Below are positions 35,137-47,736 of a stretch of 64,000 nt of DNA, piece by piece. Within the stretch, counting starts at the first letter, position 1; every line of letters begins with the position of its first letter. Under the pieces are notes generated by a model. That model ran no database searches, had not been told where the DNA came from, and saw nothing but the letters and a program-made list of their open reading frames with translations. Position numbers and translations under genes: made by a program. Source of the stretch: Arthrobacter gallicola (GTDB taxonomy: Bacteria > Actinomycetota > Actinomycetes > Actinomycetales > Micrococcaceae); contig NZ_JACSQD010000003.1 of NCBI RefSeq assembly GCF_014836775.1, positions 124,001 to 188,000 of the forward strand, given 5' to 3'.

Positions 35137-35141
35137 CGGAC

Positions 35142-35168
35142 TTAGCACTCGCCATGTGAGGGTGCTAA
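35142..35168. promoter_or_regulatory. CIRCE element 2 (HrcA operator)
   Basis: TTAGCACTC-N9-GGGTGCTAA has one mismatch to the CIRCE consensus and covers the predicted transcription start and early leader. Confidence 0.9.
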
Positions 35169-35262
35169 CTCCTGAGGGAAGCGTGCACCGGCACCCGCGA
35201 CGACGGCAAGCGCCTACCGACGGTCCACAAACCCGTTAGTAACTAAGCAAAGGAGAGCCCGA

Positions 35263-35559
35263 GTGTCGGTCTCTATTAAGCCCCTTGAGGATCGCATCGT
35301 TGTTCGCCCGCTCGAAGCTGAGCAGACCACGGCCTCCGGCCTGGTCATCCCGGACACCGCAAAGGAAAAGCCGCAGGAAGGCGAAGTCGTAGCAGTCGGC
35401 CCCGGCCGCGTTGACGACAACGGCAACCGTGTGCCGATCGATGTCGCCGAGGGCGACGTCGTCATCTACTCCAAGTACGGCGGAACCGAGGTCAAGCAGG
35501 GCGGCCAGGAATACCTGGTGCTCTCCGCACGCGACGTGCTGGCCATCGTCGTCAAGTAA
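35263..35559 (+). CDS. groES: Co-chaperonin GroES
   Basis: Heptameric lid of the GroEL chamber. The 98 aa include [19 protein letters not shown], the mobile loop region, and [21 protein letters not shown]. Start GTG 35263 is preceded by AAGGAGAG. It is under two CIRCE operators, so HrcA repression and heat induction are expected. A strong hairpin follows before groEL, which suggests attenuation between the two genes. Confidence 0.97.
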   Translation: MSVSIKPLEDRIVVRPLEAEQTTASGLVIPDTAKEKPQEGEVVAVGPGRVDDNGNRVPIDVAEGDVVIYSKYGGTEVKQGGQEYLVLSARDVLAIVVK

Positions 35560-37248
<1,689 letters not shown>

Positions 37249-37260
37249 TTTCTGCTGAAC

Positions 37261-37308
37261 AAAGGGCCCGGTCAGACGCAGAATTCCTGCGTCCGGCCGG
37301 GCCTCTTT
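37261..37308 (+). terminator. Terminator after groEL
   Basis: AAAGGGCCCGG (37261-37271) pairs imperfectly with CCGGGCCTCTTT (37297-37308), with an inner GACGCAG/CTGCGTC stem. A short T-rich stretch lies at its end. Confidence 0.7.
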
Positions 37309-37408
37309 GTGTCCCGGGTCCCGTGGCCGTGGACGCCGCGAATTAAGCCTGCTGGTGGCGGGCAGGTAAACTCTTGCGGTATTTACCATGTCGAAAGGAC
37401 GCCCGCAA

Positions 37409-39532
37409 GTGTCAGCACCTGAGCAGCACGCTGCCGCTTTCCCCGCCCCCAGCCCCGCCGAAGCTTCCCCGGGTGAAGCCCGGGCGCCGGGCCGCACCCC
37501 CGGCGGGGAACGGCGCTACCGCCCGGAAGTTCAGGGCCTGAGAGCCCTGGCCGTTGTGCTGGTTGTGCTGTATCACGTGTGGCTGGGAAGGGTCTCCGGG
37601 GGAGTGGATATCTTCCTGCTCATCTCCGCCTTCCTGCTCACCGGTTCCTTCGTCCGCAAGGCCGAAGCCGGCCGCGCGCTGGCCCTGGGCCGCTACTGGC
37701 TGCACCTGTTCAAGCGCCTGCTGCCCGCCGTCGTCGTTGTTCTGCTGGCTGTCCTCACGGCTGCCGCCTTCCTGCTGCCGGCCAGCTCCTGGCAGGAGGT
37801 CATCGGCCAGTCCTGGTCTTCGCTCTTCTATGTCCAGAACTGGACCCTGGCGAATAACGCCGTGGATTACCTGGCTGCGGACCACAGCGCTGCGAGCCCG
37901 CTTCAGCATTTCTGGTCCCTGTCCGTCCAGGGGCAGGTCTTTATTCTCTGGCCGCTGATCTTCGCTGCCGCCGTCCCCGCAGCCAAGCTGTTCCGGCGGA
38001 GCTACCGCAGCGTGCTGGCTGTGATTTTCGGCACCATCTTTGCCTCGTCCCTGGTGTTCTCAATCTGGGAAACCACCACCAATCAGGCCTACGCGTACTT
38101 CGATACGCGGACCCGGCTCTGGGAATTCGCGCTGGGCTCGCTGCTGGCACTCGCCCTGCCCTACCTGCACCTGGGCCGCCGCCTGCGGATCGTCCTGGGC
38201 TGGGTGGGCGTGGCAGCGATGCTCAGCTGCGGAATCATCCTGCAGGTCCAGCAGCAGTTCCCCGGGTATCTGGCCCTGTGGCCCACCCTGGCCGCCGCCA
38301 TGATTATCACCGCAGGAGACACCGGCAGCCGCGGCGGTGCCGACCGCTGGCTGAAGGCCAAACCGCTGGTGAAGCTGGGGGACAACTCCTACGCGCTCTA
38401 CCTGTGGCACTGGCCAATCCTGGTGTTCTGGCTGGTCGCCTCCGGACAGGAGAACGCCGGGATTATCGACGGCACAGTCGTCATCGCCGTGTCGCTGGTA
38501 CTGGCGGTCCTGACCACCAAGCTGGTGGAAGGTCCGCTGCGCGGCTGGTCCTGGCCCGAAGCGGCCTCCTGGCGCTCCGCCGTCGTGCTTGCCGCTTCTT
38601 TTGCCGTGGTTGCGGCACCGCTGGCGGGCTGGCAGGCCAAGGTCACCGCGGATGCCGAAGCCGTCCGGCTGCAGAGCATCGCGGACAACCCCGGCGCCCT
38701 GGCGCTGGACCCGGCCTTCGAATTCGCTGCCTCGACCAGCGCCCTGGTGAAGCCCTCGCCGGCTGACATGGACCAGGAGTGGGCGCAGCTTGATGAGTCC
38801 TGCGGTGCGGACTACGCGCCTGCCGGCGATTCCGTCCTCGCGGATTCCTGCAAGGAGATCGGCACAGCGGAAGGTGCCAAAAAGACCATTGTGGTGCTGG
38901 GCGATTCCCATGCCATGCAGTGGTCGGCAGCCCTGCGGCCCATCGCCCTGGCCAACGACTGGCACGTGATCACGGTCCTGAAAATGGGCTGCCGCTACGG
39001 TGGCGAGGACCCGGAGCGGTCCCCGGGATGCAACGAGTTCAACCAGGCAGCCGGGGAATACGTGCTGGAAAAAATGCCCGACGCGGTATTTACGGTGGCA
39101 TCGGTCTCCAAGGAATCCCAGCCCGATGAGACGCTGGCCGGAGGATACGACGACGGCGTGCGAGGCTTCGCGGAAGCGGGGATCACCGTGCTGGCCATGC
39201 GGGATAACCCGCGGTTTGAATTCGACATGTTCAAGTGCCTGGAAGCGAGCGGCTTCGCCACTGACGCCTGCCAGGTGCCGCGGAATGAGCTCCTGGCCGA
39301 GGTCTCCCCGCTGGACGGGCTGGAGGAACGCATTCCCGGTGTGCAGGTCCTGGACATGACGGACCAGCTCTGTATTGACGGCACCTGCCCCGGCATCATC
39401 GGCAACGTGATCGTCTACAAGGATCATGACCACCTCAACCGCACCTACATGGAGACCACCTCCCATGTGCTGGCGGAACGGATCCTCGAAGCCACCGGCT
39501 GGGAAGGAACCACGGTCCCGGAGTCTGCCTAG
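37409..39532 (+). CDS. OafA/YrhL-type acyltransferase with SGNH domain
   Basis: Membrane O-acyltransferase, 707 aa. After a 40-residue proline-rich cytoplasmic lead, the acyltransferase-3 domain starts YRPEVQGLRALAVVLVVLYH, with the catalytic-type histidine, and holds about ten membrane segments to residue 420. A periplasmic SGNH-hydrolase domain follows: IVVLGDSHAMQWS near 490 and DHLNR near 690. It probably acetylates a cell-surface glycan. GTG 37409 has AAAGGA with good spacing; ATG 37388 lacks a site. TAAACT (37367-37372) may be the -10. Confidence 0.9.
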   Translation: MSAPEQHAAAFPAPSPAEASPGEARAPGRTPGGERRYRPEVQGLRALAVVLVVLYHVWLGRVSGGVDIFLLISAFLLTGSFVRKAEAGRALALGRYWLHLFKRLLPAVVVVLLAVLTAAAFLLPASSWQEVIGQSWSSLFYVQNWTLANNAVDYLAADHSAASPLQHFWSLSVQGQVFILWPLIFAAAVPAAKLFRRSYRSVLAVIFGTIFASSLVFSIWETTTNQAYAYFDTRTRLWEFALGSLLALALPYLHLGRRLRIVLGWVGVAAMLSCGIILQVQQQFPGYLALWPTLAAAMIITAGDTGSRGGADRWLKAKPLVKLGDNSYALYLWHWPILVFWLVASGQENAGIIDGTVVIAVSLVLAVLTTKLVEGPLRGWSWPEAASWRSAVVLAASFAVVAAPLAGWQAKVTADAEAVRLQSIADNPGALALDPAFEFAASTSALVKPSPADMDQEWAQLDESCGADYAPAGDSVLADSCKEIGTAEGAKKTIVVLGDSHAMQWSAALRPIALANDWHVITVLKMGCRYGGEDPERSPGCNEFNQAAGEYVLEKMPDAVFTVASVSKESQPDETLAGGYDDGVRGFAEAGITVLAMRDNPRFEFDMFKCLEASGFATDACQVPRNELLAEVSPLDGLEERIPGVQVLDMTDQLCIDGTCPGIIGNVIVYKDHDHLNRTYMETTSHVLAERILEATGWEGTTVPESA

Positions 39533-39593
39533 CCGCCTCTGGGCAAGGCAGCCGCGGGAATAGGGCACCCCGCTGGTTTCGTTCTACGATTGA

Positions 39594-41186
<1,593 letters not shown>

Positions 41187-41202
41187 GCACAGGCTCCATG
41201 AC

Positions 41203-41245
41203 GACGCGGGCACCGTTCCACCGGGACGGTGCCCGCGTCCTTTTT
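41203..41245 (+). terminator. Intrinsic terminator after guaB
   Basis: GACGCGGGCACCGT (41203-41216) pairs perfectly with 41226-41239 over a 9-nt loop, followed by C and TTTTT. It lies directly before the guaB3 -10 hexamer, separating the two transcripts. Confidence 0.92.
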
Positions 41246-41254
41246 GGTCTGGGA

Positions 41255-41260
41255 TAACCT
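41255..41260 (+). promoter_or_regulatory. -10 hexamer TAACCT for leaderless guaB3
   Basis: TAACCT is followed by AGAGCA (6 nt) and GTG 41267, immediately after the guaB terminator. Confidence 0.6.
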
Positions 41261-41266
41261 AGAGCA

Positions 41267-42406
41267 GTGACTAACGAGATTGAGATTGGCCGTGGCAAGC
41301 GTGGGCGCAGAGCCTACTCCCTGGATGATGTGGCGATTGTGCCCTCCCGGCGCACCCGTGATCCCCAGGATGTTTCGGTCAACTGGCAGATAGACGCCTA
41401 CCAGTTCGAGATGCCGGTGATCGGCGCTCCCATGGACTCGGTGATGTCACCGGCCACCGCCATCGCCCTCGGCCGGCTTGGCGGACTCGGCGTCCTGAAC
41501 CTCGAAGGTTTGTGGACCCGCTACGAGGATCCGCAGCCGGTCCTGGACGAAATCGCCGTGCTGAGCCAGGAGAACTTCAACCCGGCCGCCACCCGCCGGC
41601 TGCAGGAAATCTACGCCGCTCCCATCCGCGCCGAACTGATCACCTCCCGCCTGGCGGAAGTCCGCGAAGCCGGGGTCACCGTGGCAGGCTCGCTGACCCC
41701 GCAGCGCACCCAGGAGTTCTACAAGACCGTCCTGGCCGCAGGCGTGGACATCTTCGTGATCCGCGGCACCACCGTCTCCGCCGAGCACGTCTCCAAAAAC
41801 GCTGAACCGCTGAACCTCAAGCAGTTCATCTACGAACTCGACGTCCCCGTTATTGTCGGCGGCGCTGCCGGCTACACCCCGGCCCTGCATCTGATGCGCA
41901 CGGGTGCCGCCGGTGTCCTGGTCGGCTTTGGCGGAGGCGCGACGACGACAACCCGCCGCGCGCTGGGCATCCACGCCCCGATGGCGACCGCCATTTCCGA
42001 CATCGCCGAAGCCCGCCGGGACTACATGGACGAGTCCGGCGGCCGGTACGTGCACGTGATTGCCGACGGCGGCATGGGCACCAGCGGCGACATCATCAAG
42101 GCCATCGCCATGGGTGCGGATGCCGTGATGCTCGGCTCCGCCCTGGCCCGCGCCGAAGAAGCCCCCGGCCGGGGCTGGCACTGGGGCCAGGAAGCCCACC
42201 ATGGCGAACTGCCGCGCGGGGACAGGGTCCATCTGGACACCGTCGGCCCGCTGCAGGAAGTGCTGTGGGGGCCCTCGCACCATACCAACGGAACCTCGAA
42301 TCTAATGGGAGCACTGCGGCGGGCAATGGCCACCACGGGCTACTCTGATCTCAAGGCTTTCCAGCGTATCGATGTACTGGTGTCGCCCTACTTGTACAAC
42401 ACCTGA
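41267..42406 (+). CDS. guaB3: GuaB3 family IMP dehydrogenase-related protein
   Basis: IMPDH/GMPR-fold protein of 379 aa without CBS domains, opening GKRGRRAYSLDDVAIVPSRR. The loop that carries the IMPDH catalytic cysteine in GuaB (GPGSICTTR) is here GGGATTTTRRAL, so T227 replaces Cys. The IMP-phosphate region IADGGMGTSGDIIKAIAMGAD is kept. Actinobacterial genomes usually pair guaB with guaB3; activity of GuaB3 as an IMPDH is doubtful or organism-dependent. The GTG start is set by TAACCT 6 nt upstream. Confidence 0.93.
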   Translation: MTNEIEIGRGKRGRRAYSLDDVAIVPSRRTRDPQDVSVNWQIDAYQFEMPVIGAPMDSVMSPATAIALGRLGGLGVLNLEGLWTRYEDPQPVLDEIAVLSQENFNPAATRRLQEIYAAPIRAELITSRLAEVREAGVTVAGSLTPQRTQEFYKTVLAAGVDIFVIRGTTVSAEHVSKNAEPLNLKQFIYELDVPVIVGGAAGYTPALHLMRTGAAGVLVGFGGGATTTTRRALGIHAPMATAISDIAEARRDYMDESGGRYVHVIADGGMGTSGDIIKAIAMGADAVMLGSALARAEEAPGRGWHWGQEAHHGELPRGDRVHLDTVGPLQEVLWGPSHHTNGTSNLMGALRRAMATTGYSDLKAFQRIDVLVSPYLYNT

Positions 42407-42456
42407 GCACAACCTCCCCGGTACCCGGGGGCACGCTTCAGAGAGGAATCTTGACC

Positions 42457-44181
42457 ATGGCTACAGATGCACTAAGTCCGGAATACCGCGAAGCAGCCCT
42501 TGAGAAACTGCGTGCCACCGCCCAACCCGGCGGCGAGCTGGACATCCTGATTGTCGGCGGCGGCGTGGTGGGTGCCGGGGCGGCCCTGGATGCGGTGACC
42601 CGCGGCCTGAAGGTCGGCATGGTGGAAGCCCGGGACTGGGCCTCGGGTACCTCCTCCCGGTCGTCGAAGCTGATCCACGGCGGCCTGCGATACCTGGAAA
42701 TGCTTGACTTCGCCCTGGTCCAGGAAGCCCTGAAGGAACGTGGACTGCTGATCCAGCGGATCGCCCCGCACCTGGTGCGCCCGGTGCCGTTCCTCTACCC
42801 CCTGACCAAACGGTTCATCGAGCGTCCCTACGTCGGCGCCGGGATTATTCTCTACGACACCATGGGACTGACCTCGGGCAATTCCCGCGGTGTACCCATG
42901 CACAAGCACCTGTCCCGGCGTTCAACCCTCCGTGCGGCGCCCAGCCTCAAGGACGACGCCATGATCGGCTCGATCCGCTATTACGACGCACAGGTCGACG
43001 ACGCCCGGTACGTCGCGAACATGGTGCGCACCGCGGCGCATTACGGGGCCGCCGCCGCGAACCGGGTCGCCGTCGTCGACTTCCTCCGGGAAGGCGAGCG
43101 GGTTGTGGGGGCCCGGGTCCGGGACCAGGAGAGCGGGGAAGAGTTCGACGTCTTCGCCCAGCAGGTGGTTAATGCCACCGGCGTCTGGACCGATGAAACC
43201 CAGGCCATGGTGACGGACCGCGGCCAGCTGAAGGTCCGGGCCTCGAAGGGCATTCACCTGGTGGTGCCGCGGGACCGGATCCAGTCCACCGTGGGCATGA
43301 TTCTCCGCACCGAGAAGTCTGTTCTCTTCGTGATCCCGTGGGGGCGGCACTGGATTGTCGGCACCACGGACACCGACTGGAATCTGGACAAGGCGCATCC
43401 CGCCGCTACCTCTGCCGACATTGACTACCTCCTCGAACACGTCAACCGGGTCCTGAAGCGGCCCCTGACCCGCGAGGACGTCGAAGGCGTCTACGCCGGG
43501 CTGCGTCCGCTGCTGGCCGGGGAGAACGATTCCACGGCCAAGCTCTCGCGTGAACACGTCGTCGCGCACCCCGTGCCGGGGCTGGTGGTGGTGGCCGGCG
43601 GAAAGTGGACCACCTACCGCGTGATGGCCAAGGACGCCGTGGACGAGGCAGCACGCGCCCTGGACGAAAAGGTCCCGGAAAGCTGCACCCAGACCATTCC
43701 GCTGCTCGGCGCCGTCGGTTACAAGGCGGCCTGGAACAAACGGCACCGCACCGCGGAGGAATACGGTGTCCATGTGGTGCGGGTGGAGCACCTGCTCAAC
43801 CGGTACGGCTCACTGGCCGGTGAGGTGCTCGATCTGATCGCGGCGGACCCGTCGCTGGGGGAGACACTGCCCGGGGCTGACGATTACCTCCGCGCTGAGG
43901 TTGTCTACGCCACCACCCATGAAGGCGCCCGCCACGTGGAGGACGTCCTGGCCCGCCGGACCCGGATTTCCATCGAGTCCTGGGACCGCGGCGTCTCAGC
44001 AGCCCCGGTTGTCGCCGAGCTGATGGCTCCGGTGCTGGGCTGGGATGAACAGCGGATCGAGAAGGAGGTCCGGCACTACCTGGCCCGGGTCGAAGCCGAG
44101 CGCCTGAGCCAGGAACAGCCGGACGATGTCTCCGCTGATGCTGCCCGGCTGGCGGTCCAGGACATCGCCCCTCCGCGCTGA
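42457..44181 (+). CDS. glpD: Aerobic glycerol-3-phosphate dehydrogenase
   Basis: Membrane-associated FAD enzyme oxidising glycerol-3-phosphate to DHAP and passing electrons to menaquinone. The 574 aa have the FAD loop IVGGGVVGAGAALDAVTRG, SGTSSRSSKLIHGGLRYLE, and the later IVGTTDTDW and VVAGGKWTTYRVMAKDAVD, then a C-terminal cap. ATG 42457 follows AGAGAGGAA. The next gene is an orphan PTS EIIA starting 14 nt after the stop, likely in the same transcript. Confidence 0.96.
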   Translation: MATDALSPEYREAALEKLRATAQPGGELDILIVGGGVVGAGAALDAVTRGLKVGMVEARDWASGTSSRSSKLIHGGLRYLEMLDFALVQEALKERGLLIQRIAPHLVRPVPFLYPLTKRFIERPYVGAGIILYDTMGLTSGNSRGVPMHKHLSRRSTLRAAPSLKDDAMIGSIRYYDAQVDDARYVANMVRTAAHYGAAAANRVAVVDFLREGERVVGARVRDQESGEEFDVFAQQVVNATGVWTDETQAMVTDRGQLKVRASKGIHLVVPRDRIQSTVGMILRTEKSVLFVIPWGRHWIVGTTDTDWNLDKAHPAATSADIDYLLEHVNRVLKRPLTREDVEGVYAGLRPLLAGENDSTAKLSREHVVAHPVPGLVVVAGGKWTTYRVMAKDAVDEAARALDEKVPESCTQTIPLLGAVGYKAAWNKRHRTAEEYGVHVVRVEHLLNRYGSLAGEVLDLIAADPSLGETLPGADDYLRAEVVYATTHEGARHVEDVLARRTRISIESWDRGVSAAPVVAELMAPVLGWDEQRIEKEVRHYLARVEAERLSQEQPDDVSADAARLAVQDIAPPR

Positions 44182-44195
44182 GTGGAGCCGTACGC

Positions 44196-44687
44196 ATGAG
44201 TGATCTGAGCCTGAACCGGTATGACGCGGTCCTGACCGAACCCGAGATGGTCATCCTGGACCTGGAAGCCAAGGACCGGGACGACGCCGCCGCGCAGCTG
44301 GCCGAGCGGATGTACAAGCAGGGGCGCCTCACCGACCTCCCGGGTTTCCTGAAGGACGTCACAGCCAGGGAACACCAGATGGCCACCGGGCTTCCCGGCG
44401 GCATCGGTCTGCCGCACGCCCGCAGCGAGTACGCGGTCAAAACCTCGATTGCCGTGGGCATCTGCAAGTACGGGCACCGGCTGGACTTCGGGGCATCGGA
44501 CGGCCCGGCGAGTGTGGTGCTGCTTATTGCGACGCCGGCGGCCTCCTACTCCGAGCATCTTGAGGTTTTGGCCACGCTCGCCCGGTCGCTGTTTCGGCCC
44601 ACTTTCCGGGAATCCCTGCGCCGGGCCCAGGACCCGGAAGTCATCGCGGAGCTGATCAATTCCTCGCTGGTGTTTTTTGACCACTGA
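44196..44687 (+). CDS. PTS fructose-type EIIA domain protein (orphan)
   Basis: Stand-alone EIIA of the fructose/mannitol family, 163 aa. The phospho-accepting histidine is H74 in GGIGLPHARSE; the end LINSSLVFFD is typical of the fold. No EIIB, EIIC, HPr or EI gene is nearby, so it either serves a distant permease or is regulatory. Its position directly after glpD suggests co-expression and a possible link between PTS phosphorylation and glycerol-phosphate use (inference). Confidence 0.9.
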   Translation: MSDLSLNRYDAVLTEPEMVILDLEAKDRDDAAAQLAERMYKQGRLTDLPGFLKDVTAREHQMATGLPGGIGLPHARSEYAVKTSIAVGICKYGHRLDFGASDGPASVVLLIATPAASYSEHLEVLATLARSLFRPTFRESLRRAQDPEVIAELINSSLVFFDH

Positions 44688-44730
44688 GGGCCAGGCGGCC
44701 GGGCATTGGGTTTTCTACACGGGTACGAAG

Positions 44731-44736
44731 TACCGT
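44731..44736 (+). promoter_or_regulatory. -10 hexamer TACCGT for leaderless SURF1 gene
   Basis: TACCGT is followed by TAAGCC (6 nt) and GTG 44743. Confidence 0.5.
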
Positions 44737-44742
44737 TAAGCC

Positions 44743-45555
44743 GTGCTTAAGACTGCCCTGCAACCACGCTGGATCGCCGGACTGATCCTTGCCCTGGTCA
44801 TTTCCACCGTCTTTGTGCTCCTGAGTGAGTGGCAGTTTTCCTCCGCCGAGAATGAGGGTGCACCGCCGGCAGCGACCACGGAAGAGGTCCGCCCGCTCAC
44901 GGAGGTCTACACACCCGGGGTGCCGCTGTACGCCACTCAGGCCGACCAAATGGTCAGCTTTACCGGTTCCTTCGAGCCCGGGGATCAGGTTCTGATCCCG
45001 AACCGTCTCCAGGACGGTGAGGAGGGCTACTGGGTGGTTACGGCCTTCGCCGTCGACGGCGCACCCGGGGATGAAGCGATACCCGTGGTCCGCGGGTGGA
45101 CCCGCGACCCGTCGAACGCAGGAACGGCGCCGGAAGGCGACGTCGAAATCACCGGCCGGCTCCTGCCTTCCGAGGCGCCGGTTGCCGGTGCGCAGCCCGA
45201 GGGGACGGTGGCTGCTCTCTCCAGTGCCGAACTTGCCAACATCTGGGATGTGCCCCTCTACTCCGCCTTCGTCACGGCACATGAGACGGTCCCGGCGGAC
45301 CAGCAGAGCACGGCCAGTGAACTTGAGCGCGTGATTACGGGGCCGCAGCCGCAGGAAAAAACCATCAACTGGCTCAACATCTTCTACGCGGTGGAGTGGT
45401 TCGTTTTCGCCGGATTCGCAGTGTTCCTCTGGTGGCGCCTGCTTGCTGATTCGTATCAGCGAAGCCTCGAAGAAGATGACGACTATGACGACGAGTACGA
45501 CGACGGCCCCGGCGGGGAACCGCACGGACCAACTACCAGTGAGGTAAAGAAGTGA
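44743..45555 (+). CDS. SURF1 family protein
   Basis: Two-pass membrane protein of the SURF1 family, associated with cytochrome c oxidase assembly. The 270 aa have TM1 at about 10-28 (WIAGLILALVISTVFVLLS), a periplasmic domain with VTAFAVDG and VVRGWTRDP, and TM2 at about 213-233 (WLNIFYAVEWFVFAGFAVFL), then an acidic Asp/Glu-rich tail. Leaderless start GTG 44743. It overlaps DUF3817 by GTGA (45552-45555), so the two are coupled. Confidence 0.9.
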   Translation: MLKTALQPRWIAGLILALVISTVFVLLSEWQFSSAENEGAPPAATTEEVRPLTEVYTPGVPLYATQADQMVSFTGSFEPGDQVLIPNRLQDGEEGYWVVTAFAVDGAPGDEAIPVVRGWTRDPSNAGTAPEGDVEITGRLLPSEAPVAGAQPEGTVAALSSAELANIWDVPLYSAFVTAHETVPADQQSTASELERVITGPQPQEKTINWLNIFYAVEWFVFAGFAVFLWWRLLADSYQRSLEEDDDYDDEYDDGPGGEPHGPTTSEVKK

Positions 45556-45974
45556 GCGATCCCGCAGTCACCAAGAAGCCGCGGCCCCGGAAAAAGAAGC
45601 GCCGGTTCGGCGGAACCCACGCGCAGATCCGTTCCGCGCTGGCCTTCTACAAGGTCTCCTCCTGGGTAACCGGCATCTTCCTGCTGCTGCTCGTGGCCGA
45701 AATGGTCATGAAATACATGCTGGACATTCCGCCGGTGATGCTCGGCGGGCTGAACCTCTACACCGCGGTCCTGATTGCCCACGGCTGGCTGTACGTGGTG
45801 TATCTGTTCGCAGACTTCAGGATCTGGCAGATGATGCGCTGGCCTTTCACAAAATTCATTGTGATTGCCCTTGGCGGCGTTGTGCCGTTCCTCTCCTTCA
45901 TCGTGGAGAGCAGGACCCACAAGCAGGTGCTTGCGGAGCTCGCAGCGCATCCTGAAGCGGCAAAGCGCTACTAG
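45552..45974 (+). CDS. DUF3817 membrane protein
   Basis: DUF3817 protein of 140 aa with unknown function. The basic N-terminus ([11 protein letters not shown]) precedes about three membrane segments: [40 protein letters not shown] and [18 protein letters not shown]. The family is predominantly actinobacterial, and some members sit beside cytochrome oxidase assembly genes, consistent with SURF1 next door. GTG 45552 follows GAGGTAAAG. guaA begins 85 nt downstream with its own signal. Confidence 0.87.
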   Translation: MSDPAVTKKPRPRKKKRRFGGTHAQIRSALAFYKVSSWVTGIFLLLLVAEMVMKYMLDIPPVMLGGLNLYTAVLIAHGWLYVVYLFADFRIWQMMRWPFTKFIVIALGGVVPFLSFIVESRTHKQVLAELAAHPEAAKRY

Positions 45975-46046
45975 GCAAGGGAGGCACCGGCTGCGCACAG
46001 TCCAGCCGGTGCCGTCTGCGATGTGCGGTGGCGGCACTGAGGCGAC

Positions 46047-46052
46047 TATCCT
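46047..46052 (+). promoter_or_regulatory. -10 hexamer TATCCT for leaderless guaA
   Basis: TATCCT is followed by TGAAACC (7 nt) and GTG 46060. Confidence 0.55.
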
Positions 46053-46059
46053 TGAAACC

Positions 46060-47649
46060 GTGACTAATCCCGCAACTGCTCCCATAGAAGAGCGCCCCGT
46101 CCTGGTTGTGGACTACGGTGCCCAGTACGCCCAGCTGATTGCCCGGCGCGTGCGCGAAGCCGATGTCTACTCCGAGGTCGTGCCGCACACCTACAGCACC
46201 GAAGCGCTGCTGGCCAAGAACCCGGCAGCCATCATTCTCTCCGGCGGACCCTCCAGCGTGTACGCCGAAGGCGCACCGCGGGTTGATCCCGCACTCTTCG
46301 AAGCCGGCGTACCGGTTCTGGGGATTTGCTATGGCTTCCAGGCCATGGCCGCCGCCATGGGCGGCAAGGTCGCCGAGACCGGTATGCGCGAATACGGTTC
46401 CACGGACGCCAAGACCATCAACGGTGCCCGGTCCATCCTTGAAGGCACCCCGGAGCACCAGAACACCTGGATGAGCCACGGTGACAGCGTCCAGGAAGCC
46501 CCGGAGGGCTTCGACGTGCTGGCGAGCACCGCCGGAGCACCGGTTGCTGCTTTCGCCAACGAGGAGAAGCGGCTCTACGGCGTGCAGTGGCACCCCGAGG
46601 TCAAGCACTCCGCCCACGGCCAGCAGGTCCTGGAAAACTTCCTTTTCAAGGGTGCCCGGCTGGACCGCAGCTGGACCACCGGCAACATTGTCGAAGAGCA
46701 GGTCGAACGGATCCGCGAACAGATCGGCTCCTCGCGGGTTATCTGCGGCCTCTCCGGAGGCGTCGACTCCGCTGTGGCAGCAGCACTGGTTCAGCGCGCC
46801 GTGGGCGATCAGCTGACCTGTGTGTTCGTGGACCACGGGCTGCTCCGCGAGGGCGAAGCCGAACAGGTGGAACGGGACTTCGTCGCGGCCACCGGCGTCA
46901 ACCTCTACGTCGCCAATGAGCAGGAGCGTTTCCTGAACGCCCTGGCCGGTGTCACCGACCCCGAAACCAAGCGCAAGATCATCGGCCGCGAGTTCATCCG
47001 TGCCTTCGAAGAAGCCGAGCGCGCCATCATGGCCGAGGCCAAGGCCGCCGGCGAACCGATCCGCTTCCTGGTCCAGGGCACCCTGTACCCCGACGTAGTC
47101 GAATCCGGCGGCGGCGAAGGCGCGGCGAACATCAAGAGCCACCACAACGTGGGCGGACTGCCGGAAGACATGCAGTTTGAGCTGGTCGAGCCGCTGCGCC
47201 TGCTGTTCAAGGATGAGGTCCGTGCCGTGGGCCGCGAACTCGGCCTGCCGGCCGAAATCGTTGGCCGCCAGCCGTTCCCCGGCCCCGGTCTGGGCATCCG
47301 CATCATCGGCGAGGTCAACCAGGAACGCCTGGATCTGCTGCGCCGTGCAGACGCCATCGCCCGCGCCGAGCTCACCGCAGCCGGCCTGGACGACGAGGTC
47401 TGGCAGATGCCGGTAGTGCTGCTGGCTGATGTCCGCAGCGTGGGTGTGCAGGGCGACGGCCGTACCTACGGCCACCCCATCGTCCTGCGCCCGGTGTCCA
47501 GTGAAGACGCGATGACGGCGGACTGGTCGCGGCTGCCGTACGACCTGCTGGCCCGGATTTCGAACCGGATTACCAACGAAGTCGACGGCGTTAACCGAGT
47601 GGTGCTCGACGTGACGAGCAAGCCGCCGGGAACCATCGAGTGGGAGTAG
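46060..47649 (+). CDS. guaA: GMP synthase (glutamine-hydrolyzing)
   Basis: Converts XMP to GMP. At 529 aa it has an N-terminal class I glutamine amidotransferase ([18 protein letters not shown], nucleophile in [19 protein letters not shown]), an N-type ATP pyrophosphatase ([17 protein letters not shown]), and the dimerisation end [14 protein letters not shown] 46060 is set by TATCCT 7 nt upstream; upstream in-frame residues are not conserved. A perfect hairpin follows the stop. Together with guaB it completes GMP synthesis in this region. Confidence 0.97.
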   Translation: MTNPATAPIEERPVLVVDYGAQYAQLIARRVREADVYSEVVPHTYSTEALLAKNPAAIILSGGPSSVYAEGAPRVDPALFEAGVPVLGICYGFQAMAAAMGGKVAETGMREYGSTDAKTINGARSILEGTPEHQNTWMSHGDSVQEAPEGFDVLASTAGAPVAAFANEEKRLYGVQWHPEVKHSAHGQQVLENFLFKGARLDRSWTTGNIVEEQVERIREQIGSSRVICGLSGGVDSAVAAALVQRAVGDQLTCVFVDHGLLREGEAEQVERDFVAATGVNLYVANEQERFLNALAGVTDPETKRKIIGREFIRAFEEAERAIMAEAKAAGEPIRFLVQGTLYPDVVESGGGEGAANIKSHHNVGGLPEDMQFELVEPLRLLFKDEVRAVGRELGLPAEIVGRQPFPGPGLGIRIIGEVNQERLDLLRRADAIARAELTAAGLDDEVWQMPVVLLADVRSVGVQGDGRTYGHPIVLRPVSSEDAMTADWSRLPYDLLARISNRITNEVDGVNRVVLDVTSKPPGTIEWE

Positions 47650-47657
47650 CATCATAA

Positions 47658-47692
47658 ACGCGGGGGACGGCTGAACAAGCCGTCCCCCGCGT
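47658..47692 (+). terminator. 15-bp hairpin after guaA
   Basis: ACGCGGGGGACGGCT (47658-47672) pairs perfectly with 47678-47692 over GAACA. A short T-poor tail follows. It probably ends the guaA transcript. Confidence 0.8.
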
Positions 47693-47723
47693 TGCTATCC
47701 GGAGCTATCGCCGTCAGAGGAGA

Positions 47724-47729
47724 TAGCTT
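47724..47729 (+). promoter_or_regulatory. -10 hexamer TAGCTT for the helicase-like gene
   Basis: TAGCTT is followed by GGAAGGT (7 nt) and ATG 47737. Confidence 0.5.
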
Positions 47730-47736
47730 GGAAGGT

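Noticed and set aside
45898..47655. Minus-strand open frame opposite guaA
   Set aside because: Antisense shadow; no promoter signal or domain.
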